A DNA stretch of 64,000 nucleotides from Pectobacterium polonicum (GCF_005497185.1 NZ_RJTN01000014.1:1-64000); one strand, 5' to 3'. Shown: positions 44,576 through 55,203, counted from the stretch's first letter. Translations and numbers: made by a program. Notes: generated from the sequence alone by a model not told the origin.

Positions 44576-45430
44576 ATGGCGACAGCAATACGGGGTTTGA
44601 AATTACAGACTGAAGACTATTTCCTCACTGACAAGAATGCCGTGATGGTTGCCGAACGGCACCCGCAGCCGGTGTTCCCGCTGCATCACCATGACTTTGA
44701 CGAACTGGTCATTGTCTGGCGTGGCAATGGACTGCATCTCTGGAATGATGTGCCTTACCGTATTACCCGCGGCGATATGTTCTATGTTTCCGCGCACGAT
44801 CGCCACAGCTATGAATCCGTCCACGCGCTTGAATTGGACAATATTCTCTATATCCGCAATCGCCTGACGCTATCCGCCGACTGGCAAACGTTACTGCCGG
44901 GCGGAGAGCATCCGCAAAGCCAGCGCCACTGGTGTTTAGGCTCGGAAGGCATGGATACCATTCGTGAGAAGGTGGACGCGCTGACGCAGGAGTGTATGAA
45001 ATCGGATGCATTGTCGCTGCAACTGAGCGAGGCGCTGCTGTTGCAGATCGCGTTGCTGGCGGCGCGCTATCGCCACACGCCGGATAATCCGCAATTGGCG
45101 GATGCCCACCAGCTAGATATGTTAATGAATGCCCTGCGCGCCAGTATTGCCGCACCATTCCGTTTTGAAGCCTTCTGCGAACAGCACCACTTTAGCGCCC
45201 GCAGTTTGCGTTCGCGCTTTAAAGAACAAACGGGCATGAGCGTGCCGCATTACCTGCGTCAGCTACGGCTCTGCAAAGCGATGGAACTGCTGCGTTATGA
45301 TTTGCAAACGATTGGTGAAGTTGCCGCACTGTGCGGTTTTGAAGACAGCAATTACTTTTCTGTGGTGTTCCATCAGGCGTTCGGCGTCTCGCCCAGCGCC
45401 TACCGCCAGCGTTTCCTGGATGCGGAGTGA
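44576..45430 (+). CDS. rhaR: Rhamnose regulator RhaR
   Basis: 284 residues, AraC family: cupin half with FPLHHHDFDELVIVWRGNG, and C-terminal DNA-binding half with FCEQHHFSARSLRSRFKEQT and CGFEDSNYFSVVFHQAFG. It lies 24 bp after rhaS, as RhaR does in E. coli, where it activates rhaSR itself with rhamnose. No rhamnose transporter gene (rhaT) follows here; transport must be encoded elsewhere. Confidence 0.93.
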   Translation: MATAIRGLKLQTEDYFLTDKNAVMVAERHPQPVFPLHHHDFDELVIVWRGNGLHLWNDVPYRITRGDMFYVSAHDRHSYESVHALELDNILYIRNRLTLSADWQTLLPGGEHPQSQRHWCLGSEGMDTIREKVDALTQECMKSDALSLQLSEALLLQIALLAARYRHTPDNPQLADAHQLDMLMNALRASIAAPFRFEAFCEQHHFSARSLRSRFKEQTGMSVPHYLRQLRLCKAMELLRYDLQTIGEVAALCGFEDSNYFSVVFHQAFGVSPSAYRQRFLDAE

Positions 45431-45472
45431 CTGTGCTTTTTTAGCGATTAAGTGTGATGAATCAATGAAGGG

Positions 45473-45727
45473 TTAATAGTGGTAGCGGCAGGCAGCGATC
45501 ATCATGGAGTCATCGGTGATGGCATAAACCAGACGGTGTTCTTCGGTGATGCGGCGCGACCAGAAACCAGCAAGGTTATGTTTAAGTGGCTCTGGTTTTC
45601 CTTTTCCTTCAAAAGATGTTCTGCGCGTTTCTTTTATTAATTCATTGATCTTTTTGACCATCCGCTTATCGATGTTCTGCCAGTATAAGTAGTCTTCCCA
45701 TGCTTCTTCTGACCAGATTAGCTTCAC
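45473..45727 (-). CDS. yoeB: YoeB-family toxin
   Basis: 84 residues with the Txe/YoeB pattern [20 protein letters not shown], a [20 protein letters not shown] strand and the C-terminal catalytic ACRYHY. YoeB is a ribosome-dependent mRNA endonuclease. Its start overlaps the antitoxin's end by 4 bp. Confidence 0.95.
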   Translation of the reverse strand: MKLIWSEEAWEDYLYWQNIDKRMVKKINELIKETRRTSFEGKGKPEPLKHNLAGFWSRRITEEHRLVYAITDDSMMIAACRYHY

Positions 45728-45975
45728 TCAATGATATCTCTTTCTTCGCCATTGCCAGCCTTAAGGCTCTCGATTGAATTCATCAGCCTTTTTGCATTGG
45801 CTGGTGAACGCAGCAGATACGCAGTTTCCTCTAGAGAATTATATTCTTCCAGAGACATAAGCACGCAGGCTTCACCATTCTGTCGAGTGATAAGAATAGG
45901 AGCACGGTCTTCGACCGTTTTCATCATGGTCGCCGATAGATTTTGTCGGGCTTCACTGTAGCTAATTGTACGCAT
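45724..45975 (-). CDS. yefM: YefM-family antitoxin
   Basis: 83 residues from ATG 45975, chosen because AGGAGG lies 5 bp upstream. The N-terminus [20 protein letters not shown] is the Phd/YefM DNA-binding fold, and the C-terminal half ([17 protein letters not shown]) is the toxin-wrapping tail. It neutralises YoeB and represses the operon. Confidence 0.95.
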   Translation of the reverse strand: MRTISYSEARQNLSATMMKTVEDRAPILITRQNGEACVLMSLEEYNSLEETAYLLRSPANAKRLMNSIESLKAGNGEERDIIE

Positions 45976-45990
45976 CTGTACCTCCTGATA

Positions 45991-46010
45991 TGTACTTATC
46001 ATTGTACAAT
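45991..46010. promoter_or_regulatory. YefM operator (long and short repeats)
   Basis: A 10-bp palindrome ATTGTACAAT (46001-46010) and a TGTACT half-like repeat (45991-45996) lie 12 bp apart, centre to centre, just upstream of yefM. Known YefM-YoeB operators have paired long and short repeats with a TGTACA core at this spacing. Confidence 0.8.
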
Positions 46011-46050
46011 GCCGCTGTGTTTTTAACCACTCAATCTTTCTTCAACATCA

Positions 46051-47748
46051 CTATTCCGCCACCGTCGAGAGCAATAAACGCGTGTAAGGATGCTGTGGCT
46101 GGTTGAAGATCTGCTCGACCGGCCCTGTTTCTACGATATCCCCGTCTTTCATCACTGCGATACGGTGGCTCATGTGCTGCACGACGCCCAGATCGTGGGA
46201 GATGAACAGCATTGTCAGCCCTAACTGGCGCTGCAACGCGACCAGCAAATCCAGCACCTGCGCCTGTGTGGTGACATCTAACGCCGATACTGGCTCATCG
46301 CAGATCAGAATTTCTGGCTCTGAAGCCAACGCTTGTGCGATGGATACACGCTGGCGCTGCCCGCCGGACAACGCCGTCGGACGTCGGGTGAGTAGGTCGG
46401 GTGTGAGTCCGACATATTCCAGCAGTGTCAGAATACGACGCTGTTTCTCATCCTCGCTCAGATCGCGGCGCAAGCGCAGCGGCTGGCGCAAAATCTGGGC
46501 GACGGTAAATTGCGGATCGAAAGAACTGAGTGGGTCCTGCGTGATTGTCTGAATACGGGCGCGCAGCGGTCGGCGCTCGCGTTCTGTCAGCGTACTCCAG
46601 GCGCTGTCTGCTAACCGGACATCGCCGCTATCTGGCTTTTGTAGCGCCAGAATGACTTTCCCCAGCGTTGTTTTACCTGAACCGGATTCCCCGACGATAC
46701 CCAGTGTTTCACCGCGTTTGATTTGGAGTGAAACCTGATTTACCGCTTGCATCCGACTACCGTCCGGGCGCTTGAATGATACGGCAATCCGATCCGCCGT
46801 CAGCGCTACCGTATCGCTACTGACGTGATCTGCTGCCAGAGAAGTCTGTGATGGCGTAATCCCGCCCTGTAACGGATCGGCACCGGCTAGCCACTTCCCA
46901 CGTGTAGAAGCGGTCGGGATCGCCGCCAGCAGTTTGCGGGTGTAGGGATGCGTCGGCGCTGACAGAATCTGCCGTGCTTCTCCGCTTTCTACCAGCGCGC
47001 CTTGCTGCATGACGATCACGCGATCCGCCACGTCAGCGACGACAGCAAGATCGTGGGTGATCAGTAGAACACCGTGACCCGCCTGCGCCAATGCGGTGAA
47101 GACTTTTAGCACCTGCTTCTGCACCGTAGCATCCAGCGCGGTGGTCGGTTCATCGGCAATCAGTAACTGTGGACCCGCTGCCAACGCGGAAGCAATCAAC
47201 GCGCGTTGACGCAGGCCGCCGGAAAGCTCATGTGGGTACTGTGCAGCTCGATTCTCTGGGTCGGGGATGCCCGCCTGTGCCAGGAGTTCGGTAACGCGTG
47301 CGGGAACCTGCTGGCGAGGCAATAAGCGATGGGTCAGAATCGGTTCGGCGACTTCTTGCCCGATCTTGCGCAGCGGGTCGAGAGACACCAGCGCATCCTG
47401 CAACACAAAACCAATTTCGCGGCCGCGAATCGCACGCCAGTCGCGATCGGTCAGATAGCGTAAATCGCATAGGCTGCCATCATGGCGCGTGAGTTCAATC
47501 GCATTTGCCTGAACATCGACGCCTTCGCCGGATAGCCCCACCAGCGTACGGGCAGTGACGGATTTCCCTGAACCCGATTCGCCAACCAACGCCAGAATTT
47601 CTCCCGCATTGACCTGAAAAGAGAGATTTTTAACCGAACGAATCGGACCGAAGGGACTGGGAAACGTAACGCTCAAGCCGTCTACGCGCAGCAGCGGCGT
47701 TTTCGCGGGCGCATCTGAAGAGGGGTGAGGCAGTGTGTTCAGGCTCAT
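46051..47748 (-). CDS. Fused dipeptide/nickel-type ABC transporter ATPase (two nucleotide-binding domains)
   Basis: 565 residues with two complete ATPase halves. The first has Walker A GESGSGKSVTA, signature LSGGLRQRA and Walker B LLIADEPT. The second has GESGSGKTTLGK, LSGGQRQRVS and ILICDEPVSALD. Such fused DppD-DppF proteins serve peptide-, nickel- or glutathione-type importers (GsiA layout). It is the last gene of a four-gene unit encoding binding protein, two permeases and ATPase. Confidence 0.92.
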   Translation of the reverse strand: MSLNTLPHPSSDAPAKTPLLRVDGLSVTFPSPFGPIRSVKNLSFQVNAGEILALVGESGSGKSVTARTLVGLSGEGVDVQANAIELTRHDGSLCDLRYLTDRDWRAIRGREIGFVLQDALVSLDPLRKIGQEVAEPILTHRLLPRQQVPARVTELLAQAGIPDPENRAAQYPHELSGGLRQRALIASALAAGPQLLIADEPTTALDATVQKQVLKVFTALAQAGHGVLLITHDLAVVADVADRVIVMQQGALVESGEARQILSAPTHPYTRKLLAAIPTASTRGKWLAGADPLQGGITPSQTSLAADHVSSDTVALTADRIAVSFKRPDGSRMQAVNQVSLQIKRGETLGIVGESGSGKTTLGKVILALQKPDSGDVRLADSAWSTLTERERRPLRARIQTITQDPLSSFDPQFTVAQILRQPLRLRRDLSEDEKQRRILTLLEYVGLTPDLLTRRPTALSGGQRQRVSIAQALASEPEILICDEPVSALDVTTQAQVLDLLVALQRQLGLTMLFISHDLGVVQHMSHRIAVMKDGDIVETGPVEQIFNQPQHPYTRLLLSTVAE

Positions 47749-48611
47749 CTAGCCTCTCCTTTTGCCAAAATAGCCTGTAAACGGCGACCGAGCACGGTAA
47801 TGGAAATCACCGACAGCGCGACGACGCTGGCGGGCAGCAAGCTGACCCACGGTGCGATATCAAGGAAATTACGCCCGTCTGCGAGTAATGCGCCCCATTC
47901 TGCGGTCGGCGGAACGACGCCCAGCCCCAGAAAGCTAAGCGCCGAGGCGGACAGCACCGCGTGACCGACGCCAATGGTGGCGACAATTAACAGCGGGCGC
48001 AGCGTATTGGGAATGATGTGGCGAAAGACGATATACAACGGGTGTTCGCCCAGCGCGATAGCATGTTCGACATAGCCGGATAATCTGACTTGCAGCACCT
48101 GAGAACGAATCAGGCGAGCATAACCAGCAATGCCTGCCAGACCGACGGCCAGCATGGTGTTTTCTGGCCCGCGCCCCAGCACGGCGATCACCAATAGCGC
48201 CAGCAGCAGATCGGGAAATGCCAGCATGATGTCCAGCAGGCGTACCAGAACCTGACGAATACGCAGCGGAGCGAGCACCGACAGCGTACCAAACAGTACG
48301 CCACCGAAGCAGGCGATGAGCATCGCTCCGACACCAATCCCTAGCGACAGTGACGTGCCGTGCACGATGCGAGCAAAAATGTCGCGTCCCAGCTGATCGG
48401 TGCCGAACCAATAGGTGGCATTCGGTGACTGAAATACCGCGCCCATGTCCATTTCATCTGCGGCGCGACTGGTAAACAGTGACGGAAAAAAGACTGCCAG
48501 CGCTAGCAGGAACACAAGTGCGGCGGGCAACAGCGTTGCTGTGGTCAGCCACGGGCTGCGATAGTGTTTTCTTGATGAAGTCTGCGTGTAGGGCATCGGT
48601 TCACTACTCAT
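47745..48611 (-). CDS. ABC transporter permease (DppC/GsiD type)
   Basis: About 288 residues from ATG 48611, which overlaps the stop of the upstream permease (ATGAGTAG). Six membrane segments are predicted. The BPD_transp_1 EAA-like loop is ALGEHPLYIVFRHIIPN. The N-terminal cytoplasmic extension and FGTDQLGRDIFARIVHG are typical of DppC-type permeases. A longer frame from 48662 is unlikely. Confidence 0.9.
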   Translation of the reverse strand: MSSEPMPYTQTSSRKHYRSPWLTTATLLPAALVFLLALAVFFPSLFTSRAADEMDMGAVFQSPNATYWFGTDQLGRDIFARIVHGTSLSLGIGVGAMLIACFGGVLFGTLSVLAPLRIRQVLVRLLDIMLAFPDLLLALLVIAVLGRGPENTMLAVGLAGIAGYARLIRSQVLQVRLSGYVEHAIALGEHPLYIVFRHIIPNTLRPLLIVATIGVGHAVLSASALSFLGLGVVPPTAEWGALLADGRNFLDIAPWVSLLPASVVALSVISITVLGRRLQAILAKGEAR

Positions 48612-49563
48612 GGGCGCTCGCCTTCTTGCGTAAGCGGGGGTCGATGATGAGGTACAGCGCATCCACCAGCAAATTTATGACGACAAACAGGAACGCGGAC
48701 AGCATAACGACACCCAGCACCAGCGGCATGTCGCGGTTTTCAATCGCGCTTAGCGTGACCTGTCCGATACCGGCGCGACCAAACACGGTTTCAGTCAGCA
48801 CGGAACCACCGAGCACGCTTGCCAGTAACGTACCGGTCAGCGTTGAGGCTGCCAGTGACGCATGGCGTAAACCGTGGCGGAAGCGCAGTCGAATTTCGCT
48901 GACACCGCGAGTACGCACGGTTAACGAAAACGGTTGGGATAATGCATCTTCCAGACCGTCGCGCAGTACCTGGCTCAGAATAGCGGCAATCGGCAGGCTC
49001 AGCGTGATCACTGGTAAGACTAACGACATAAAACCGTCGTTGCCGGTGACAGGGAACCATTGCAGACGAAAACTGAACAGGCTGAGTAGCACGATACCGA
49101 TCCAATAGACCGGTGTGCTAAGCAGCGTCAGTTCCAGCCACGATACGGCGTTGCGTAGCACGCCATAGCGACCGGCGGTGAGTAGAGCACTGACGATAGC
49201 GAGGAACAGTGCCAATACCAAACCACCGAATGCCAGTGGCAGGGTTTGATGCATGGCATCTGCGATGACGGAACCGACAGGTTGGCGATAGAGATAGCTG
49301 ACGCCAAAATCACCCTGTAGCGCCTGCCCGCAGTAGCGCAGATATTGCACCCACAGCGGTTGATCCAAGCCAAACTGTTTGATGAGCACGGCGCGATAGG
49401 CTGCATCCACCACGTTCTCGCCGCCGCTGAGAATGGCAACGGGATCGCCGGGGATCAGTTTGACGGCAATAAACGTCAATGTGGCTGCGCCCCAGAGCAC
49501 AGCCAGAATGGTGAAGAGACGTTTGCCTAACGCGAGCAGGTTAACGTTTAATCCAGACATCAT
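48604..49563 (-). CDS. ABC transporter permease (DppB/GsiC type)
   Basis: 319 residues. The N-terminal membrane segment is followed by LIPGDPVAILSGGENVV, the usual DppB-type motif, then YLRYCGQALQGDFGVSYLYR and an EAA loop TRGVSEIRLRFRHGLRHASL. The start lies inside the last codons of the binding-protein gene (20-bp overlap), so translation is coupled. It pairs with the DppC-type permease. Confidence 0.9.
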   Translation of the reverse strand: MMSGLNVNLLALGKRLFTILAVLWGAATLTFIAVKLIPGDPVAILSGGENVVDAAYRAVLIKQFGLDQPLWVQYLRYCGQALQGDFGVSYLYRQPVGSVIADAMHQTLPLAFGGLVLALFLAIVSALLTAGRYGVLRNAVSWLELTLLSTPVYWIGIVLLSLFSFRLQWFPVTGNDGFMSLVLPVITLSLPIAAILSQVLRDGLEDALSQPFSLTVRTRGVSEIRLRFRHGLRHASLAASTLTGTLLASVLGGSVLTETVFGRAGIGQVTLSAIENRDMPLVLGVVMLSAFLFVVINLLVDALYLIIDPRLRKKASAHE

Positions 49564-51154
49564 AGAAGTTCGGTTTTGCGTTGGTGGCCCAGCTTACGCC
49601 CTGTACCTGTTTGGACAACCCGAGTTGATAGGCAGGAACGTACAGAGGAACGACATACGCCTGATCGATCACTTCATGCTGTATCTCAGTGTAGAGCTGT
49701 TTACGTTCCGCTTCGCCTGCGCCGATGGCTTTTCTCAGCTTGTCATCCAGCACGCTGATGCGGGTAAAGTTATTGCCGTTCGGTGGCGCATAGGCTGAAT
49801 CAAAGACGGTACGCAGAATATCTGGCTCTGCACGCACGAAGAAGTTAGACGCGATGTCGTATTCGTTAGCGTTGGTGCGGGTAGTAAATTCACCTGCGTC
49901 GACTGGCGTTAATTGGACGTCAAAGCCTGCTTGTTTCACCTGGAATTGCACGGCCTGGAACAGCGCGACATCTGCTGCTTCAACGTTGGTTGATGCATAG
50001 ACAAAGCTGACGCTCAGGCGCTTGCCGTCTTTGGTACGGAACCCTGCGCTGTCTTTCTGTTTCCAGCCTGCGTTATCCAGCAGGTCGTTGGCTTTTTTCA
50101 CATCAAAGCCCCAGCGTGACGCGACGCTCGGATCGTAGTACAGCGTGGCTGGACCGAGCACGTTATCGGCCGCTTTTAGCGTACCGAAGAAGGCGACTTT
50201 TACCGCTGCGTTGCTGTCTACTGCGCTCTGGAATGCTTTACGCACCGCGACGTCCTGGAAAGGACCTTTGGTGGTGTTGAGGTAGAGTACGCGGTTAACG
50301 CCTGGGTTTTCGTAAGTGATGACTTCCAGTTTCGGATTACGTTTCACCGCTGGGAAATTGGCAGGCGGTACGGCATCAATTGCCTGAATCTGTCCACTGC
50401 TCAGTGCGCCAAGGCGAACTGACGCTTCCGGCAGATATTTGAACACCAGACCATCCAGATAAGCAGGGCCTGTATGTTTTGCATAGCCCGGTCCCCAGTT
50501 GTAATCAGGGCGTTTCGTCAGTTTGCTGCCGCTGCCTTTTACAAAGGAATCAAGAACAAATGGCCCTGAGCCCACCACGGTATTACTGGTGTTTGGCGTA
50601 TTTTTCAGGTAAGTCGGCGATTGAATGCCCAGATACGGTAGACTCAACCCCTGTAACAGCGCCGCAAACGGTGAGCTGTAGTGGAGCACAATGGTATAGT
50701 CATCCGGCGTTGATATTTTGTCGATCGGGCCTAACAGCGATTTGGCGTAGCTGGAGGTGGTTTTTGGATCGAGAATGCGTTCGATATTATATTTCACTGC
50801 TTCTGCATCGAGCTTGGTGCCGTCGCTAAACGTGACATCTTTGCGCAGATGGAAGGTGTATTCGGTGTTGTTATCGTTGATCTTCCAGCTTTCTGCCAAC
50901 CAAGGCGTAAAGCGGTTGTCCTCTGCTTGCCCAACCAGTGAATCAACGACGTTGCGGGAAATCAGTGCGGCCACGCCGTAGGCGGTAATGTGCGGATCGA
51001 TAACGGGAGTATCGCTGCCCAGACCGACATTCAGAATGCCGCCGGAGACGGGTTTTTCAGCACTTTGCGCCGCGTAAGCGCCGGGGTTGAGTGCGAAGAG
51101 TAATGAGAGTAATCCTGCGGCGAGAGTCGTAACCTGCGGATGATTTTTTTCCAT
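49541..51154 (-). CDS. Periplasmic peptide/nickel-type substrate-binding protein
   Basis: 537 residues, SBP family 5. A signal peptide ends near PGAYAAQ. The family signature region is LAESWKINDNNTEYTFHLRK, followed by DVTFSDGTKLDAEAVKYNIE. The ligand could be an oligopeptide, glutathione-like peptide or metal chelate; sequence does not decide. It is the first gene of the import operon. Confidence 0.9.
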   Translation of the reverse strand: MEKNHPQVTTLAAGLLSLLFALNPGAYAAQSAEKPVSGGILNVGLGSDTPVIDPHITAYGVAALISRNVVDSLVGQAEDNRFTPWLAESWKINDNNTEYTFHLRKDVTFSDGTKLDAEAVKYNIERILDPKTTSSYAKSLLGPIDKISTPDDYTIVLHYSSPFAALLQGLSLPYLGIQSPTYLKNTPNTSNTVVGSGPFVLDSFVKGSGSKLTKRPDYNWGPGYAKHTGPAYLDGLVFKYLPEASVRLGALSSGQIQAIDAVPPANFPAVKRNPKLEVITYENPGVNRVLYLNTTKGPFQDVAVRKAFQSAVDSNAAVKVAFFGTLKAADNVLGPATLYYDPSVASRWGFDVKKANDLLDNAGWKQKDSAGFRTKDGKRLSVSFVYASTNVEAADVALFQAVQFQVKQAGFDVQLTPVDAGEFTTRTNANEYDIASNFFVRAEPDILRTVFDSAYAPPNGNNFTRISVLDDKLRKAIGAGEAERKQLYTEIQHEVIDQAYVVPLYVPAYQLGLSKQVQGVSWATNAKPNFYDVWIKR

Positions 51155-51825
<671 letters not shown>

Positions 51826-52440
51826 ATGAACTTTTTTGAACAAACATCTCCATCTCGGAGACGCTATGGATTAGCTGCTTTTATTGGTTTGATTGCAGGT
51901 ATTGTTTCATCTTTCGTAAAATGGGGGGCAGAAAATCCGCTTCCACCGCGTAGCCCTACTGATATGTTTAGTGGTGCTTGCGCCCCCGAATCACTGATTA
52001 GAGCTGCTGAGCAAATTGATTGTTCTCGTAACTTTCTTAACCCTCCCTACATTTTTTTACGCGATTGGCTTGGCGTCGTTGATCCTAATGCGGCTGTTTA
52101 TACCTTTGCCGGCCACGTATTCAATTGGGTTGGTGTAACGCATATTATTTTCTCTATTGTTTTTGCCGTAGGTTACTGCGTTGTTGCCGAAGTATTTCCT
52201 AAAATAAAATTATGGCAAGGTTTGTTGGCTGGTGCGCTGGCTCAATTATTTGTCCATATGATTTCATTCCCATTGATGGGTCTGACACCTTCTCTATTTG
52301 TTCTTCCTTGGTATGAACATGTATCAGAAATCGTGGGCCATTTAATTTGGTTCTGGTCTATTGAAATTATTCGTCGTGATTTGCGTAATCGTATGACTCA
52401 CGAACCTGACCCGGAAATTCCTTTGGGCGCTTCACGATAA
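51826..52440 (+). CDS. yagU: YagU-family inner-membrane protein (DUF1440)
   Basis: 204 residues with about four membrane segments: 17-33, near 100-120, 132-150 and 165-180. Conserved runs are [16 protein letters not shown] and [16 protein letters not shown], then [21 protein letters not shown]. YagU-type proteins lie in the inner membrane and have been linked to acid resistance. It is monocistronic, with a strong terminator after it. Confidence 0.87.
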   Translation: MNFFEQTSPSRRRYGLAAFIGLIAGIVSSFVKWGAENPLPPRSPTDMFSGACAPESLIRAAEQIDCSRNFLNPPYIFLRDWLGVVDPNAAVYTFAGHVFNWVGVTHIIFSIVFAVGYCVVAEVFPKIKLWQGLLAGALAQLFVHMISFPLMGLTPSLFVLPWYEHVSEIVGHLIWFWSIEIIRRDLRNRMTHEPDPEIPLGASR

Positions 52441-52537
52441 ATCGTGATTTTATTTTAGCGATATAAAATATTGCGATACTTATTCTTTCTGTTTCACAGT
52501 GAAAACAAGCTTGCAATAAAAATGAACGCTATTCCAG

Positions 52538-52567
52538 AACGCCTTGAGACTCTCTCAGGGCGTTTTT
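52538..52567 (+). terminator. Rho-independent terminator of yagU
   Basis: AACGCCTTGAGA pairs with TCTCAGGGCGTT over a CTC loop, followed by TTTTT. Confidence 0.85.
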
Positions 52568-52730
52568 ACTTTCTTGGTTATCAAAGCGATTGCTACTCGG
52601 ACTGCCAGGTTTACATCACGGGAGGGACGAGCGAACGAGCATAAAACCAAGGCGCATGTAAGTTTGTGAGCACTTACATCTATGCTGGTTTTGCTAGGAG
52701 CAAGGGAACCAAACAGTAAACGCATACCTG

Positions 52731-53075
52731 CTATGCTTCATCTTGCCAAACGTCCTCATATCCGGCCCGATCGATGATGAATTTTGTTCCTTCGGGTAAA
52801 AATAGATACGGTATGACTTCAGGCAACATTTCCTCCAGGTGACTCGTGTGCAGTGCCTGATAAAAACCACTCTCAGCGGAATAGTCGCCACAATGAATAA
52901 ACCAGCTTATCGTGCCATTTTCCGGTAATACGATCCGGGTTCCGTAAATGGGGGCGTGTTGTAAGGTATCTAAGGCAATGGCGACCATTTCCTCTGGGGG
53001 ATGCAGCGGTAATTGATACTTATTGCAGGTCTGTTTTTGTTGCGCGCTGGGGAGTGCTCGATCCGCTTTTTGCAT
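52731..53075 (-). CDS. Imm33-like immunity protein
   Basis: 114 residues. Core motifs GTISWFIHCGDYSAESGFYQ, LHTSHLEEMLPEVIPYLFLP and the closing DRAGYEDVWQDE resemble Imm33-type immunity proteins as I recall them. The opening TCNKYQLPLHPPEEMVAIAL carries the cysteine common in that group. Such proteins neutralise a cognate polymorphic toxin, but no toxin gene is in this window. It is the first of a set of small genes between yagU and yqhA. Identification is moderate. Confidence 0.6.
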   Translation of the reverse strand: MQKADRALPSAQQKQTCNKYQLPLHPPEEMVAIALDTLQHAPIYGTRIVLPENGTISWFIHCGDYSAESGFYQALHTSHLEEMLPEVIPYLFLPEGTKFIIDRAGYEDVWQDEA

Positions 53076-53155
53076 GGTTAATTTCGCTGTGGTTTTTATG
53101 CCTTCCGAGATTGAGAAACTCAGTATTTTAATTGAGTGCTCAGCCTGTGGTGACC

Positions 53156-53620
53156 TCAGCTATCCAGCCACCAATTTAAAAGCGTTTCGTCTTCATCGTC
53201 GTCAATATTCTTATAAATATTGGAAAAGTACCATTCGAGGCCTGTTTTTTCGCGAAAGGCGTCGAAAACATCGGCAATCTTATCCATCCCATTCCTGGCA
53301 GGAACGGCCAATGTCAAATTTCCCTTAAATATGCCGTCTAGGGTTCCATTCAGTTGGCTGAGCACCTCATTCTCTAAATGGGTGATATCTTCAGAAGGAA
53401 GTTCATTGGCGTAAATATGAATGCAAAAATTACCGCCCCTGTGCAGCACTTCTGGATGGGCATGTGTGTCGTTAATTCGGAAGGTATCTCCGCGTGCTAA
53501 ATTTAACGCAAGGCCGGGAGAAGACAGTAATTCGTAAGTGTCTTTCTCGATTTCTCGAACAGGGAGTTGTTCAAACACCGGCCTGTCATCATTATCTGCT
53601 ACATATACACGAACTAACAT
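53156..53620 (-). CDS. DUF4265-like protein
   Basis: 154 residues, with PVREIEKDTYELLSSPGLAL and ARGDTFRIND followed by a C-terminal acidic tail (DDDEDETLLNWWLDS). The pattern resembles DUF4265 proteins, which are often immunity-like and found near polymorphic toxins. The function is unknown. The gene is separated from its neighbours by about 80-110 bp and is probably transcribed separately. Confidence 0.55.
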   Translation of the reverse strand: MLVRVYVADNDDRPVFEQLPVREIEKDTYELLSSPGLALNLARGDTFRINDTHAHPEVLHRGGNFCIHIYANELPSEDITHLENEVLSQLNGTLDGIFKGNLTLAVPARNGMDKIADVFDAFREKTGLEWYFSNIYKNIDDDEDETLLNWWLDS

Positions 53621-53734
53621 AGGTGGATATTACCAATATTTGAGTCAGTGACGTAAAATTATGTCCCGATGTTAGCCCAAAAATACACTTTCGTATCTTG
53701 TTTTCCATGGAACTGTTTTTTATACGGCGAATTG

Positions 53735-54124
53735 CTACGATGATCGAGAGACGTTGGTGGGCGTATCGGTAAATATCTGCCGAAGTGAGGCTTCAATGTC
53801 GTCAATAGTTCCCAACTTAGGTGTGAGTCCTATCTCAATCATTTTTATCGTTTTGCACCAGTTTGTTGCGCTTGAGCACGTAAAAATGATTTTGTCTGTC
53901 GTGACCAAAACATCATCAATTCCGCCATACCCAGCCATGTCCGGATTACCGATCTCAACATAATAAGTATCTTGACCCAGCTCTTTATCCTGCTCGTCAG
54001 GCTCTTCCGCCCGCTGCAAAATCAGAAAATGCTGTGGACTATCTGCATTGTCAGCAAACCCAACCGTTAAAACCGCTTCTTCAGCCGACGAATCATAGTA
54101 GGCTGCCGAAAATTTAACGCTCAT
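53735..54124 (-). CDS. Imm10-like immunity protein
   Basis: 129 residues from ATG 54124 (GGAGAA upstream; a TTG at 54136 is possible). Marks of the Imm10 family are HFLILQRAEEPDEQDKELGQ, DTYYVEIGN and GYGGIDDVLVTTDKIIFT. Such proteins protect against a toxin delivered by a neighbouring cell. No toxin is encoded nearby. Confidence 0.65.
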   Translation of the reverse strand: MSVKFSAAYYDSSAEEAVLTVGFADNADSPQHFLILQRAEEPDEQDKELGQDTYYVEIGNPDMAGYGGIDDVLVTTDKIIFTCSSATNWCKTIKMIEIGLTPKLGTIDDIEASLRQIFTDTPTNVSRSS

Positions 54125-54294
54125 GACTTTCTCCAAGACTGATCTATCTATAACAGCGGCAACAGGAACTTATCACGCAAGGCGGTATGTTTACAGCAGC
54201 CGACGTGATGAAAACCTCTTTTTGCAAAATCTGTGGCAATATCGGCGTCAGAACGGAAAATGCTTGATAGAAAAAAGGGTGAATAAGGTTGCTG

Positions 54295-54969
54295 ATGACA
54301 GAGACTACAATGTTGCTCGATATGCCAATGGTGAAGTCGATGCTTGACGATCTCAGAAAACAATTTCAGGTATTTGATACGACCCATTCATATTTTGATT
54401 ACCTGGCGTGTTGTGATTTGGTCGATGAATGGAAATTTTCTGACGGCGATTATTTTGGACACTTACCGTACAGCGATGAGCGTATGGGATTTTCGTCCCC
54501 CCGACTGATGAAAAGGAAATATGCCAATGTAGATGAAGCGCGTTGGCTGGGGAAATATGGTGCCGGTTTCTCTGGTGGCCGTCATGCTATTACCGTTTCT
54601 CCTGGGCAGAAGGGCATTCAAGCCATTCAGGCAACCCAATATAACCGTACGGGCGATGTTTTAGAGATTGCTACTCTCGGTTTTAAGGGAATAGATCGTC
54701 CAGAACGTGTTGAATCAAAATTGCTTGGCTTGGGAAGAATGTTGCCAGTAGAGGATCACGCGGTGGTTTATGCGGGCGTTGGTATTAGAGAGGCTTTTTC
54801 CGTATTTCTTTACCAGTATTCCTCTGCCGGTCAGGTGTTGTCTGGCCGAGCGTTTTCCAAAGGGTGGCCCAGTGAAGATGAATGGTTCTGTCACTACGAT
54901 AATGACGGGCAACTTGCTGAGATAACGTCAGGCAATACATCCGTTTGGCGTAAGAAATCAGCCAGTTAA
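54295..54969 (+). CDS. Hypothetical protein
   Basis: About 224 residues from ATG 54295, preceded by AAGG. The protein has an acidic helical start (SMLDDLRKQFQVFDTTHSYF), a glycine-rich middle (LGKYGAGFSGGRHAITVSPG) and a tryptophan-rich C-terminus (SKGWPSEDEWFCHYDNDGQ). I do not recognise the family. It is the only plus-strand gene in the immunity-like cluster and has its own promoter region in 54125-54294. Confidence 0.5.
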   Translation: MTETTMLLDMPMVKSMLDDLRKQFQVFDTTHSYFDYLACCDLVDEWKFSDGDYFGHLPYSDERMGFSSPRLMKRKYANVDEARWLGKYGAGFSGGRHAITVSPGQKGIQAIQATQYNRTGDVLEIATLGFKGIDRPERVESKLLGLGRMLPVEDHAVVYAGVGIREAFSVFLYQYSSAGQVLSGRAFSKGWPSEDEWFCHYDNDGQLAEITSGNTSVWRKKSAS

Positions 54970-54987
54970 CCGGTTTGCCGCTATCGA

Positions 54988-55203
54988 TCATTGATACGAG
55001 AAATACCTAGGTACGATGAACTGAAGCCGTTCACTGACCGTATTTAGCTCCAGTTCATACAAATTCGCCGATTTTACATTGACCTGAAGCCACAGCGAGT
55101 TTTCATTCCCAGAGATCAAACGGGCGTCATTGTTCTTAATCACATTCATAACACGTTGGGTAATCGAGGTGTCATCAAAGATGAGTTTGTACTCATAGCT
55201 CAT
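54988..55203 (-). CDS. Small hypothetical protein
   Basis: 71 residues: SYEYKLIFDDTSITQRVMNV, then NENSLWLQVNVKSANLYELE. An alternating charged/hydrophobic pattern suggests a small alpha/beta protein of immunity-gene size. The ribosome site is weak. No family is recognised. It converges with the plus-strand gene at 54295. Confidence 0.4.
   Translation of the reverse strand: MSYEYKLIFDDTSITQRVMNVIKNNDARLISGNENSLWLQVNVKSANLYELELNTVSERLQFIVPRYFSYQ

Noticed and set aside
48479-49108. 209-codon plus-strand frame opposite the ABC permeases
   Set aside because: Fully antisense to two well-supported permease genes and compositionally a shadow.
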